Assembly: GCF_963576675.1 (NCBI RefSeq)
Contig: NC_088919.1
Span: forward strand, 43,794,501-43,858,500
Length of the DNA: 64,000 nt
Source of the DNA: Euphorbia lathyris
Taxonomy: Eukaryota > Streptophyta > Magnoliopsida > Malpighiales > Euphorbiaceae
Direction of reading: 5' to 3'
The notes under the pieces were generated by a model. That model saw only the letters and a program-made list of their open reading frames with translations. It made no database searches and was not told the DNA's origin. Position 1 is the stretch's first letter. Each line of letters starts with the position of its first letter. Below are positions 21,386 through 34,010 of this stretch, piece after piece. Position numbers and translations under genes: made by a program.

Positions 21386-21568
21386 ATTGGTGCGGTGATC
21401 GTGGAGGTCCTAATCAGAAAAGGACTCAGTTCACAATCCAAACATGGCAAGTGGATGGGCTAACCCTTAACGGGAACTACAATACCGCCCATACCACCAT
21501 CAATTAAACCCACCACAAACGCTGGTCGCGTCGATCCCAATGCACCAATCGTCAATGAAGAAAGCGAC

Positions 21569-22197
21569 ATGTCGCTAGAGTCCTTTTGGGGTATTTGCGC
21601 AGGTACCGTAGGCAGAGAACATGGACCTATTATGGAAGGTCGATTAAGAGCTTACCTAGTGAACCGAGATATAGGTGGAGCCACGACATGAACTGTTCCC
21701 CCGCTGAATCGTTATCAACCGCCAAGACCGACCCTAACACAATGGCAAAGCGCCTATGTTAGGCCCAATGCTCGCCGGGACTCGTCATTTTTTCTCTCTC
21801 AGCCTGTGGATTCAACAGTCGTTAATCCGGAGCTTGCTAGCAACCTGCCAATAAACAGAGCGTTATTTCCCGACATACCGGAGGGAAGTCGTAGGAATGA
21901 TCAATCTCCCCTGAGGAACACAACAAATCCAGGGATCATAATTGGCGGATCCCGAGCTCCACCGACCAGAACGTTGGCGGATCCAAATGACACAGTGGTG
22001 AATCCACCAGAAGGCGAACGTGATGGTCACAGGCATAAGAAGCGAACCAGATCACATAGAAAAGGACGATCCAGATCCCGTTCGTATCGTAGACACAGAA
22101 CCGGGTCCTCCCGGCGTGGAAGGTCGCCTCCACCACCTGAACGAAGGGAGAACGAGCGCCGAGCTGAGACACTACGCCAGGACATTCCAAGCCGATG
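21569..22197 (+). pseudogene. G1 gag, first (truncated) copy
   Basis: The start ATG at 21569 matches that of the second copy (23404). The frame has TGA at 21689 where copy 2 has GGA, then runs open to 22197 with an Arg/Ser-rich, nuclear-localisation-like C-terminal stretch (KKRTRSHRKGRSRSRSYRR). It ends where the LINE fragment begins. This N-terminal gag region has no catalytic motif. Confidence 0.7.
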
Positions 22198-22957
22198 AGT
22201 CTGTGAGGATTGCAATAAGATTTTGGCCATTCCTCTATCTGCCAATGAAGAGACAGAGTCTTCATTCTGGGCTTCAAAGCGTTATGGGAAATATAGGATA
22301 AAGAGTGGATACAGTATGAGCCTAAATCAGAGTACACACCATCAAACTAGTTTTTGGAAAACATTTTGGGAGTTGTAGGTGCCAAGCAAGATGTGAAATC
22401 TCATGTGGCAGGCTTAGAAAGGTCGTGTTCTTCGCAACTCATCTGGTATTTTTGTGGCAACAAAGAATAGTATCATCTCTTTTCATGTGGACCATTTACT
22501 TGTCAAGGGTCTTAGCATGAAGGAAGTCCTTAGTTGGTTAAAAAATTGTGGCCTCAACGATGTCATTATCGAAACAGACTTACAACTCCTAATAAATGCT
22601 TTACATTGTCAAGATGTGTCTGTTTCTAGTTTTGGTGTGATTGTATATTATTGTAAATCCATATTATTGGATCTTGAGAATAGTAATATATCTTTTTATC
22701 AAGCGGTCTGCAATCAATGTTGCTGATGTGTTAGCCAAAGCGACTTGTTCGATGTTAGGTTGGTCTTCGAACAATGTTAAAAAAAATTGGGGATGTGCTT
22801 CGTAATAGTGAATGCCAGTTCTGTGGTGTGTTTTCTAAGCTTATCTCAGGCAATTATCAAGTCAAAGATGGAGAAGCAATGGGTATAAAGGAAGCGTAAG
22901 TTGGTTAAAAAAATAAAAGTTTGGGAAGATGTGAGATTGAATCGAATGCTGCTACGG
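22198..22957 (+). pseudogene. Duplicated LINE fragment inside G1
   Basis: A near-identical copy of 17905-18660 (about ten mismatches by eye) containing the end of the LINE ORF1 and the RNase H fragment with the same frameshift near its CNQCC stop. It is joined to gag on the left with a short shared word (GTCTGTGAGG) and to a partial G1 LTR on the right. Confidence 0.8.
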
Positions 22958-23220
22958 TTACTGGGAGATCTGTAACCACCATTAATGAGGCATTAATGGA
23001 GACTTTCTGGTTACTGGGAGTTACGATCACATGACTATAAATAGCTTGCATCCTAAGCTATTGAGGTACACATTCACATTCTCGCTCTAAACCCTTCTCT
23101 TGTCAATACAGTTTATTCACTATTCCAATACTGACTTTGGCATCGGAGCTTCCCCCCATCGAACCCAACGACGTCCCCCACAGGGAAGGAATCCGGTCAG
23201 AAGTTCATCGCTAGTTACCA
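22958..23220 (+). repeat. Partial second copy of the G1 LTR
   Basis: From about 22966 the sequence repeats 21131-21385 of the 5' LTR, including TATAAATAG and the GTTACCA end, followed by the same primer-site-like sequence. The first part of the LTR is missing. It starts the second gag copy. Confidence 0.8.
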
Positions 23221-23403
23221 ATTGGTGCGGTGATCGTGGAGGTCCTAATCAGAAAAGGACTCAGTTCATAATCCAAACATGGCAAGTGGAGGGGCTAACC
23301 CTTAACGGGAACTACAATACCGCCCATACCACCATCAATTAACCCCACCATAAATGCTGGTCACGTCGATCCCAATGCACCAATCGTCAATGAAGAAAGC
23401 GAC

Positions 23404-26400
23404 ATGTCGCTAGAGTCCTTTTGGGATATTTGCGCAGGTACCGTAGGCAGAGAATATGGACCTATTATAGAAGGTCGATTAAGAGCTTACCTAGTGAACC
23501 GAGATGTAGGTAGAGCCACGACAGGAACTGTTCCCCCGCTAAATCGTTATCAACCGCCAAGACCGACCCTAACACAATGGCAAAGCGCCTATGTTAGGCC
23601 CAATGCTCGTCGGGACTCGTCATTTTTTCTCTCTCAGCCTGTGGATTCAACAGTCGTTAATCCGGAGCTTGCTAGCAACCTGCCAATAAACAGAGCGTTA
23701 TTTCCCGACATACCGGAGGGAAGTCGTAGGAATGATCAATCTCCCCTGAGGAACACAACAAATCCAGGGATCATAATTGGCGGATCCCGAGCTCCACCAA
23801 CCAGAACATTGGCGGATCCAAATGACACAGTGGTGAATCCACCAGAAGGCGAACGTGATGGTCACAGGCATAAGAAGCGAACCAGATCACATAGGAAAGG
23901 ATGATCCAGATCCCGTTCGCATCGTAGACACAGAACCGAGTCCCCCCGGCGTGGAAGTTCGCCTCCACCACCTGAACGAAGGGAGAACGAGTGCCGAGCT
24001 GAGACACTACGCCAGGACATTCGACATTCATCGTCGAATCAAGGTGGAGGCGGGCGATCTCCACCAAGGGGGCGAGGCGGTGGTGGAAGAAGGTCACCAT
24101 CAGACCCTTCGTCAGAATCTAGCTCCTCATCCTCGCAGCGAAGCAGTGAAGCAGGTCTCATAGTAGGAGGCACCCAATAAGGGGTCAAGGTTCCATTGCA
24201 GATCAGATCAGGGCAGAGATACGTAGAAAGAATGAGGAGAATGCCAGGCACAACCCGTTCGCCAATCGAGAATCGCCCTTCGTAGCGTGGATTGAAGCCG
24301 AGGAAACTGACAGGCATTTTAAGATCCCGAACATACGGGCCTACTCTGGCAAAGATAACCCCGAAGCCCATGCAAGGAAGTATCACATGTTGCTTGGTCT
24401 TAACCGTGCAAGCGAGGCAGTGCAATGTCGGATGTTTATCACCACACTAAAAGGTCCAGCCTACGACTGGTTCCAATCTCTTCGCCCAAGATCGATAAAC
24501 AGTTGGGATCAGTTGAGTAGGGAATTCTGTTCAAAATTCACAGGAAGCATTCCCCCAGTGGTTAAATCGTGAAAGCTCTTCGAGCTGAAGCAAAAAGAAA
24601 ATGAATCTCTCCGGGAGTATGTCGACAAGTTCAATAACTTGTGTATCCGCATTGTTGATGTAGATCTCTCCATGGAAGTGGAAGCACTTGTAAAAAATAC
24701 AACATGCAAGAGCTTACAGGAGGATCTAATCAGAAACAACCCAAAGAATATGGCGGAGCTGATAGAAAGGTGCAAAGACTTTATGGAGGTCGATGATATT
24801 CGAAGAGAGTCGGCATCTCCACCCAAGAGAGGAAAAGGCGAATCCCAAAGATGGGATAAGGAAAAAGAAAAGCTCCCTGACTCATCCTCCCAAAACAGGC
24901 AAAGAGGCTCTAGGAATAAATCAGCATATACGCCATTGTTTACGCCGTTAAACGCCTCCAAAAGTGAAGTGCTAATGTGGATAGAGAACAGCCAGCATAA
25001 GCGGATCATTTCATACCCCGAACCAAAAGGGGGAGAGTACACCAACATGGGGAAAACCCCAAGAATTATTGCAAATACCACAGGAGAAACAGTCATGATA
25101 CAGATGCGTGCTGGGAGTTGGCTAGGGAGATTGAGAGGCTTATCGAGAGAGGAAAGCTGGACAGGTTCGTCCAGAATGACAAGAAGGGAGATGGTGATAA
25201 ACCCAGAGATGAGCCGGAGAAAAAGGTTAAGGGAGTCATTAATGTTATCGCTGACGAACCAGGATATCAGCCTACGGTAAAGAAAGCAAAAACCATTGTT
25301 CTAGATAGAGCATCACTCAATTGTCCCTTTGCAGACGTTGGTCCGGCTATCTCCCCACATGCATACGCTCTCGTCATCACTATGATGGTGGAAGGATGGG
25401 AAATGAAGAGAGTGATGGTAGACACTGGCAGTTCTTGTAATGTCATCACCAGGGGAGCATTCGCCAAACTCAAGGTTGACCCTATTCAAATCGAGACCAC
25501 CATTGTAGATATTCTGGGAGTGACGGGTCACACAATCCAGACAAAGGGCCAAGTAACACTGGAATGCGAGTTAGCAGATGAGGACTAGGTATGGATGGGA
25601 GATCTGGAGTTCTCCATCATGGACGGTCAATTGGCATACAACATCATCTTAGGGCGGCCTTTCATCTCAGAAGTGGAGGCTCTCATATCGATACGCCATT
25701 TGACAATGTACATCCCTACTAGCAAGGGAGGTGTGATGATCAAAGGAAACCAGAAGGTTGCTCAGGAGACATACTCTGCATCCTTATCGATTCGCCCCTA
25801 GTCTAAAGATGAAGAAGAAGATGAACTCGTCACAACGGCCCTGGGAGACACAAAAATGTTCCTCATTTCAGATGGTAAGCAGGTACGGATCGCCAAAGGG
25901 CTAAAAGTTGAGGTTAAGAAGGATGTTACGAAGGTTCTCCTTGAGTCGGAAGACGTGTTCGCTTGGAAGGATGAGATCCTCACAGGGGTCAGTCTAGATG
26001 TGATCACTCACAAACTCAATATCGCCGAAGATGCGGTCCCAGTGGCTCAGAGGAGAAGGAATCATGGGCCAGAGAGACAGAAAGTAATAGAGGAAGAGAT
26101 ATCTAAACTGAAAAAGGTGAACGCCATTGAGGAAGTTATTTACACCCAGTGGCTGGCGAATGTGGTCCTGGTTAAAAAGGCAGGCGGATCGTACCGCATG
26201 TGTATTGATTTCACGGACCTTAATAAGGCTTGTCCCAAAGACAAATACCCTCTGCCTTGCATTGACATCCTAGTTGACGGAACCACAGGACATGCAGTAT
26301 ATTCCTTCACTGATGTGAAGTCGAGTTATCACCAGATCCTCATGGATCCATCAGATAGGATCAAGACTTCCTTCGTAACTCACCAGGCGACTTATTGCTT

Positions 26401-29034
26401 CAAAGTCATGCCTTTTGGGCTTAAGAACGCTGGAGCTACCTATCCGCAGATGATGAACAAAATATTTGAAGGAAGAAAAGGTGACAACTTCTCAGTCTAT
26501 GTGGATGACATGATCATCAAAAGCACCTCCATAGAGAGACATGCGGAGGACATAAGGGAAGTCTTAGGAGTCCTTCGTCACCACAAAATCAAACTAAATC
26601 CTAAGAAATGTACTTTTAGGGCAACTTATGGAAAATTCCTACGATACATGATCAGCCAGAAGGGAGTAGGTCCCAATCCAGATAAAATCAAAGCGGTACT
26701 GGACATGAAGGTGCCACAAAATGTCAGAGAAGTGCAACGCCTTAATGGGCGGATCATAGCACTTGGTCGATTCATCTCATGCTCTGCTCGTAGATGCCAA
26801 CCTTTTTATGAAGTAATCAAAAAGCAGAAAGGCTTTGAGTGGAATGAAGATTGCAAGCAGGCCTTCGAAGGGATCAAACGCTTCCTCTCAGAACTGCCTC
26901 TAATGAGCAGACCTTTGGAAGGTGAGAATCTGTACATGTATGTTTCTGTTACTGATAAAGCGGTTTGCACGGTCATGATAAGGGAAGAAGATGGCCAACA
27001 ATATCTGATCTACTACGTAAGCAAAGTCTTAAAAGATGTCGAAACCCGGTATTCAAGATTGGACAAGATGGCCTTGGCAGTGGTCACCACTTCAATCCGC
27101 CTGAGACCTTATTTTCAGGCACACACGGTCATCGTTCGTACCAACATACCTATGAGGAAGGTATTACAAAAGCCAGAAACTTCAGGGAGGCTAATGGAGT
27201 GGGCGATCCGCCTGGGCGAGTTTGATGTTCGTTATGAAGGCAGATCCTCCTTGAAAAGCCAAGTCTTGGCAGACTTTGTGAATGAATTCACCGAAGAGGG
27301 ATGGACAATGTACACAGATGGTGCCTCTTCGGCGGAATGCGCGGGAACTGGCGTAGTAATCAAGGGACCTCACTACATCAAGTTGCATTATGCTGCGAAG
27401 TTAGAGTTCCCTGCAACGAATAACATCGCAGATATGAAGCCTTGATATTGGGACTACGCCCGCTGAAAGAGATCACGCCAGAACGAGTTGTGATCTATAG
27501 CGATTCTAAGCTGATGGTCAATCAGGTGATCAAAAACTTTGATGTAAAAGATGAAACTCTGGTCAAGTATGTAGTGGAGGCCAAAAAGCTATTGAACCAT
27601 TTGGAGACTAAAGAAACCAAGTGGGAGCTAGTTCACGTATTGTGAGGATCAAACACAGAAGCGGATCACTTGGCTAAACTAGCTTCGAGCAAGGATCAGT
27701 GGGCGGGCCTTCAGTGCCCATTTGAGGTAAAGGACAGATAGGCATTCGCCCCTGAAGTCGTAGCTCTTCTTTCGCCTGCCGTAGGGGATTGGAGATCACC
27801 GATCCAGCAGTATCTCACAACGGGGACTTTGCCTCAAGACAAAGAAGAGGCTAAACGGACGGTGAGAAAAGGCGCATACTTTTCTATAATAAATGGCCAG
27901 CTGTACAGGAAATCTTTTGGTCATCCCTGGTTGAAATGTGTTACGATGGAGGAAGGACGAGATATCCTTAAAGAATTACATGAAGGTGCTTGCGGAGCCC
28001 ATGAAGCATCCGCCTCCATTTTAAAACAGTCCAGGCTATCCGGATTTTATTGGCCTACGGCAGAACTCGACGCACAGAAGCTGGTAGAGACGTGTCACAA
28101 TTTCCAAGTCCATGTAAACGAGTCGCACACGGCTAAGCACCTACAAAAGCCCATTATAGAAGGACGACTTTTTGCTGTCTGGGGAATCGATATTGTCGGT
28201 CCTTTTCCTCCTACCAAGAGACAAAGGAAATATGTGGTAGTAGCTGTGGACCACTTTATGAAGTGGGTTGAGGCCGAAGTTGTCTCCTCCATAAACGCAG
28301 AGCGGATGGTCGAGTTTGTCAGGGACAACATAGTCAGAAGATTCGGGGTTCCCCACACGATTATCACTGACAACGGGACATAGTTCAATTGTGGAGAGTT
28401 AAGAATATTCTGCGAAAGCTAAGGCATTCAAAACAGGTTCGCCTCTGTTTACTACCCCCAACCCAACGGGATGACCGAGGTCACAAATCGAACGATTGTC
28501 AAGGGCATAAAAAAGAGACTGGGTGAGCATAACAAAAAGTGGGTGGATCAGCTAATGAACGTTCTATGGGCATACAGAACCACACCTCGGACAGCAACAG
28601 GCGAATCACCATTCGCCCTTTCCTACGGCGTAGAAGCTGTGATCCCCATTGAGATTCAGGTCCCTAGCGACAGAGTCTTATTTTATTGCGAAGACAAGAA
28701 TGGCCAAAGGTTGAGGGAAAGCCTCGACCAACTGGAAGCAAAAAGGGAGAGAGCATATGTACGAATGGCCACCTACAAACAGAGGATCGCGGTATATCAT
28801 GACAGACACGCCAAACTCGTGGATCTGAACCCAAGAGATCTAGTGCTCTAGAAAGCAGACAAGATTCAATCTGTGGAGGGCAAAGGAAAATTGGGGGTCA
28901 CCTGGACGGGGCCATACAAGATAATCACTAAAATTGGACCTGCCACCTTCAAGATCCAAGATATGGAGGGAAACACATTGCCACGGACGTGGAATATTCA
29001 AAACCTCCGCAAGTATTTCGCCAGAGAGTAAAAT
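23404..29034 (+). pseudogene. G1 gag-pol polyprotein, decayed
   Basis: The second gag copy starts at 23404 and stops at TGA 23902 (CGA in copy 1). A retrotransposon gag domain lies at about 24260-24820 (YDWFQSLRPRSI; in-frame TGA at 24570). The aspartic protease carries DTGS at 25421-25432. RT spans about 26080-26660 with MPFGLKNAGATY and the active YVDD at 26498-26509. Gypsy RNase H is at about 26930-27280 and a second RNase H (MYTDGASSAECAGTG...) at 27308-27645. Integrase runs about 27960-28800 with D at GIDIVGPF, D at TDNGT and E at MTEVTNR. In the integrase zinc region one expected Cys reads Phe (CHNFQVH). Stops or frameshifts occur at 25588, 25799, 27445, 27643, 27739, 28381 and 28849. 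The order PR-RT-RH-aRH-INT is typical of Tat elements. It is not functional. Confidence 0.88.
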
Positions 29035-29039
29035 GTAAC

Positions 29040-30555
29040 TGTTGAGCGATTTCCGCAAGTGCACGGTATACGCTTGTAGTAATAAAAGATATCGAACCCA
29101 CAGGGAACGCTTTTTAACTAAATTTTATTTAATTCGGTTTAGTCACGTGTTTAGGTTTAATAAAAGATAAACGTTTAGTTGATTGAATAGGTTTTGGTAA
29201 ATTAGGATTAGATAGAAAGATTATATCAAGTTTAGAAGACAATTCCGTTTTGGAATTTTGATTACAAAACAGATACTTCCGTAATTGGAATAAAATAGAT
29301 CTTTATTTTCATAAAGCAAAGTAAACAACTTTAACTTTGTGAGATTATGGACATGAAACAATATATCAATTTACTCAATTAAATGGCTTTGAACCGTAGA
29401 AATCTCTCTGGATCGGAGTAGATTGCTACCTTAATCAAACTAGCATTTTATGTTTGATAAGCCGCGGGCCAGCGATCATATCATCCATAAAAACTAAATC
29501 TGTCAAGTGTTCAACAAAGTTCTTATATGAATAAGATGGAAATAGAACGTTTTAATAAAAACACCAATTTATCATTTTGAAAATCATTTTGTCAGAACAA
29601 CATCAAAATAACAACAGTAAGAATGTATTGAATAAATAAGTATATCATTAATGAAATGTGAATTTTCACATGTTAACAGAGAAGTAGAAACTTGGATAGC
29701 ATTGTAACGAAGACTTTGAGATCCGGGTCGTCAATCTTTCTCTCAAACTTCGTAGGCTCGTCAAACCGTGGGCGCTTCAGCCGTCACTTCTTCTCGTTGG
29801 ATCTTCGGAATAGAGACTGGTCAGTCCACTATCAGAATGAAAACTAAACTAATACTGTGTTTATAACTAATCTAAATACAATTCGTGTACAACACGATTG
29901 CTTACAGAAATGAACTCTAACTTTCTGATTCTTTTCTGAATCAGAAACTTTAACATAACAACTCTCTTCTCTAATTTCTCTAACTTTCCCAACATAACCA
30001 ACCTTGACTTCTGAAATGAATCACTTATTTATAGTTGGTGAAGGGTTGTAAATGACGGGTCGTGTCTGCTGGTGAAGGGTTGCTTTTATCCGAACGAACA
30101 GACGCGTTTTTACGAAATTAACATGTGTTTAGTGTGCAGGAGGGGTGTCTGTCGCGACTGAGATTCTGAAAATCTCAGTTGCGACAGGGGGTACAGGGGC
30201 ATGTTTTCGAGATTTGATTTCCCCCGATCTGGACTCCGTAAGTCGCGACTGAGATTTTGAGAATCTCAGTCGCGACAGAGAGTATTCCTCCCTGGCGTTC
30301 GACTGTTTTTCGTCCTCCTCGAGCGTTCTTCTGACTGATATGCATTCTCGGTACGTTTTTTAGGTTTTTCCTTCATTTTAGCTCCGTTTTAGCTCCGTTT
30401 TCGCTCGTATTTGGATTTTACCAAATATTTAGGTACCTTGCATCAAAGAAGTAAATAAAGACGTAAAAGTATTCCAAATGAATATAATTAACACGATTCT
30501 AATGTAAATTTAACGTATTTATATAGGATATTTTAGGTATATTTTGGGCTTAACA
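29040..30555 (-). repeat. G2 3' LTR (1516 bp)
   Basis: TGTTGAGCG...GCTTAACA. TATA (minus TATAAATAAG) at 30024-30033. Two hairpin palindromes at 30149-30187 and 30242-30276. Confidence 0.93.
30149..30276. repeat. G2 LTR hairpin pair (GTCGCGACTGAGATT...AATCTCAGTCGCGAC)
   Basis: Two long inverted repeats, 30149-30187 and 30242-30276, each with a stem of about 16-17 nt and a loop of 5 nt or less. They lie 116-250 bp upstream of the TATA box in the element's orientation. The other LTR has them at 42100-42138 and 42193-42227. Confidence 0.9.
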
Positions 30556-30572
30556 AACTCCCACACTTAAGC
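30556..30572 (-). other. G2 polypurine tract
   Basis: The minus strand reads AAGTGTGGGAGTT directly before the LTR start TGTTAAGCCC. Confidence 0.75.
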
Positions 30573-32041
30573 TTTTGCTAGTCCCGAGCAAAATTTCACT
30601 GAATTTATTCTTTAATCAATCTCTTTATAAATAGAACATATATCCATATATTTCTTTTTGAAATTAGTTAAACCGAAAGATAAACTTTTCATGGTACATT
30701 TATACGCAAAGTATCAAACTAGCTAATAGAAAAGAGATATATCATTCGTCTTGTATTTCAATTTTTATATTGAAGTATTCGGGACGGTGTAAGCACGCAT
30801 GTTTTCGAATCTTTCGTCTCAAGGCATTTCTAAGCACAAAATTTCCTTTCCCAAACCTAAACTATTACAAATATGAATTCATTTAAGGACTTAGGTTTAA
30901 TACATTTGCTTTAGTTACGCCCAAGATAAGGGTTGTCTCGATCGTAACTTTATACGCATTTATTTGCTTTCGTGTTCGTTTAAGAGGTACCAACCATGCC
31001 ATGGGTGGACGCAATCGTTACTTAAAACTTTAAACACTTTTAATTTTGCTTTAATTTATATCGTTGCTTTCATACCTCGACCGTGATAAGGGTGGTCGCA
31101 ATCGTGGCCAAAAGTAAACGATACTTAACGTTCTTCCCTTTCATACCTCGATTGTGATAAGGTTGGTCTCAATCGTGGCCAAAAGTTAAGAATACGACTA
31201 CTTGATTTAATATGAAAATAAAATTGGGAAAGAAAAATAGCACATTCATCCTATATTGACTTGAAATTCAACATGTATTATGGCTAAAGTTTCCTTAAAA
31301 ACTTCAATTGGTTTTTAATGTAAGACGAAAAATAATATCGAGCTAAAAAGCTAAAGTTGTTAGTTCGATTTATGCCTATAAACCTAATTGAAAATTGAAA
31401 ATAAGATTTATATTTATCATGAATTCATGATATAAAATAGAGATTTGAAACTAAAGAAATTTTACTTAAATACATTCACTCGAGACGTTTTTTATAAAAT
31501 CGTATCGGAGATTTGTAAAAATATTGCCCGTATAGAAATATTATTTCTATCAATAATGATAACCTTAAAATATGCTTAACATTATTTTGAAAGTTAAAAT
31601 ATTTGAAAACATATGAAATATTTTCTTTATGAAAAATTTCTATTATTTGTGAAAAAGTGTTGCAAAAAAAAATGTTGCATTTGTTTGTGAAAAATTGTTG
31701 CATATTATACTTTACTTAAAATTGAATAACAACATGCATTTAAAAATAAATAGCATTCATTCTCATTCGTTGCATTCATTCGTACTTAAAAATAAAATGG
31801 ATATGAAATACCTCCTCCCACACTTAATTTGGATCATGTCCTCATTGGTGCAAAAAGTGATAAAACACGAAAAACAGTACGAAATAAACCATTCGAATTA
31901 GAAATGAAAAATATAGTACCATAACATTCAAACATTTAATAATAAAGAGAATTGTACCAAACATAAGTAAAAATATTGTACCAAACCGAATAAAACATAA
32001 TAATAACGAACATGAGTTAAAGAGAGAAACGATAAAACCTA
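30573..32041 (-). other. G2 3' untranslated region, no gene
   Basis: AT-rich. Contains three to four diverged copies of a short module with GATAAGGGTGGTC(G/T)CAATCGTGGCC(A) around 30920-31180 (30924, 31090, 31155). No protein-coding content is recognised. Such variable 3' regions are common in Athila/Tat elements. Confidence 0.6.
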
Positions 32042-33280
32042 TCAAGGTGATGGTGGTGGAGAAGGCGTAGTCTCAACTCCTTGGCGTCGGAAGAAAGAGA
32101 GCATCCGGCGACGAGTAGACTTGTGCTCACGACTCAATGTAGTGATCCTTGAACTCATTTCGGCATTATTGGCAACGACTTCATCTAACCGCAAATTCAT
32201 GTTACGGTTATGCTCGTTCATTTGTGTCAAAACACGTTGCCATCCAACTTGTTCTTCTTCATTTGGTTCCATATTAGCTTGCTCTTGTGCATTGGCATCA
32301 ACATTCTCGTCCTCCTCATCATCTTCATCAAATTCCTCTTCATTCTTCTCATCATCATCTTGGGCACCTAAACCTTGTGAACCCGATGCTTCACTACCTA
32401 TGGTAGCGAAAACACGCCTTGTGCGATCCGCATAGGAGATAAAGGCGGGTGGTCCCAACTTCTTCAATAAATTGGCCCTTTGAAGTGCCGTGAGATCCAA
32501 TGATGGTAAACCAACATGAGACATATTTTGATAATCCGCTAATTCACCCCGAGCGCCCAAAACAATGCCGGTAATCAAATTACCCATAGGCACTTGCTTA
32601 TTGCGGGACTTGGAAGCTCGAACCAAATTAGTAAATATCATTTCAATACTATCAATTGTCAAACCCTTAAAAATAGCATCAAACACAACCAAATCACGAA
32701 CTTGCACTTTAGAACTTTCAACCCGACCAAATAAGGAGAATGATAAAAACTTGTGAAAGAAGAATACACAATCATCCTTAATTAGCTTGCTAAATGTATT
32801 CTTAGGACTAAAAACATCTAAACCGGTTAAAGAATTCCAAACCACATTTGAATCAAAAGGCTTCGGCTTTGAATAGAAATTTCGAGTAGGAAAACCAAAC
32901 CAACGGTTCATAGCCGCATAATTAACATTATAACGGACTCCATCACTCCGAAAAGAGATAACTCCTTTCTTTTTGTCATAGGTTAGAGTAACCAAAAACT
33001 CAATAATATGCGTTTTAAGACTAGGAAAATGCATACTAGCAAATCGTTTCCAACCAAGAATGGTAAGAAATTCATCAATACGCTCGGTAAAAGAAAGAGT
33101 ATTTACCGTGTCGGTGTCAAGAAAAGGCATGTCCACAAACTCTACAAGGACATTAGAAAACCAGCGATATAAGCGTCCTTCGGCTTTCGACGTGATATCG
33201 AACGGTGCTCCATATTGAACCCGTAATCTATTGATCTCGGTAGCCTTGGTTTTGTTTGCAACGGTCTTTTGTCTAGGCAT
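32042..33280 (-). CDS. G2 env-position ORF B (ATHILA ORF-1-like)
   Basis: Intact 412-residue frame between pol and the 3' LTR. Residues about 20-290 form the conserved domain (GWKRFASMHFP, MNRWFGFPTRNF, FHKFLSFSLFGRV, MGNLITGIVLGARGEL) that resembles the ATHILA ORF-1/'putative plant transposon protein' families. Residues 295-345 are extremely acidic (DDDEKNEEEFDEDDEED). The C-terminus (345-412) looks like a short coiled coil ending in a basic SFFRRQ and PPPSP. No signal peptide or membrane segment is apparent, so an envelope role is only positional. It is homologous to ORF A upstream. A TATA-like site (about 33487-33494) and GAGATT palindromes (33590-33691) lie upstream. Confidence 0.75.
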   Translation of the reverse strand: MPRQKTVANKTKATEINRLRVQYGAPFDITSKAEGRLYRWFSNVLVEFVDMPFLDTDTVNTLSFTERIDEFLTILGWKRFASMHFPSLKTHIIEFLVTLTYDKKKGVISFRSDGVRYNVNYAAMNRWFGFPTRNFYSKPKPFDSNVVWNSLTGLDVFSPKNTFSKLIKDDCVFFFHKFLSFSLFGRVESSKVQVRDLVVFDAIFKGLTIDSIEMIFTNLVRASKSRNKQVPMGNLITGIVLGARGELADYQNMSHVGLPSLDLTALQRANLLKKLGPPAFISYADRTRRVFATIGSEASGSQGLGAQDDDEKNEEEFDEDDEEDENVDANAQEQANMEPNEEEQVGWQRVLTQMNEHNRNMNLRLDEVVANNAEMSSRITTLSREHKSTRRRMLSFFRRQGVETTPSPPPSP

Positions 33281-34010
33281 AGTGTTTGGTTTGTGAAATT
33301 TGGATGAAATAGATGAAATTTGGGTAAAATAGAGTAAGAAAATATGAAAATATGAAGGTTAGAATGAAAGATAATGGTGGTGAATTGAGGAAGAAGAAGA
33401 TGAATAGGGTAAAAATTTATGGGGAAGATGAGTGAATCTTGTTATTGGGAAGAGAAAAGATGATGGATTGGTGTAAAAATAGGTGGTATAAATAGGTGTA
33501 AGTAATAGGTAATGATTAGGATAGTTGAATAGGTAGGAAATAGAGTAGGAATAGGAAAAGAGAGCCAAAATTTCGCCCAATCCCGCACCTATCAGTCGCG
33601 ACAGACAGAAGGTAAGGGGCGAAATTCTTGCCTGAAAATCTTCCTTCGCTGTCTCAACTGAGAATTCGAAATCTCAACTGAGATTCTGAAAAATTTGGAT
33701 AATTTGGGACTGTTTTGGATGATTTTAACACTTCGAAACCAATTCCTCTTTAAAATTAAGTACCAAAATGTGAACATTAATCCCTGAGACTAAGATAAAC
33801 AAAACTAAAACATTAAATTAAAGGAAACCCAAAGGTTATTCCTTAAAATAAAAGAAATAAACTAAAGAATTAATGCACTTTATTTATCTTTGGTAAACAA
33901 TACCATAATTTACATCTATATATAAACATTATAAAAACATAATTGACAAACAAGCACTCATATATATTAAAAACAACAAACATAAACACATAAAATGTAT
34001 ATATATATCC
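33281..34010 (-). promoter_or_regulatory. Spacer between ORF A and ORF B with palindromes and TATA-like site
   Basis: Reading on the minus strand: palindromic words CTCAGTTGAGATTTCG and CTCAGTTGAGACAG (33651-33691) and TCGCGACTG (33592-33602) are followed by CTATTTATACC (about 33485-33495), then the ORF B ATG at 33280. There is no coding content. The motif is the same as in the LTR. Confidence 0.45.

Noticed and set aside
21936..22337. Minus-strand frames of 70-130 codons opposite G1 gag
   Set aside because: Shadow frames over Arg-rich gag sequence; duplicated only because gag is duplicated.
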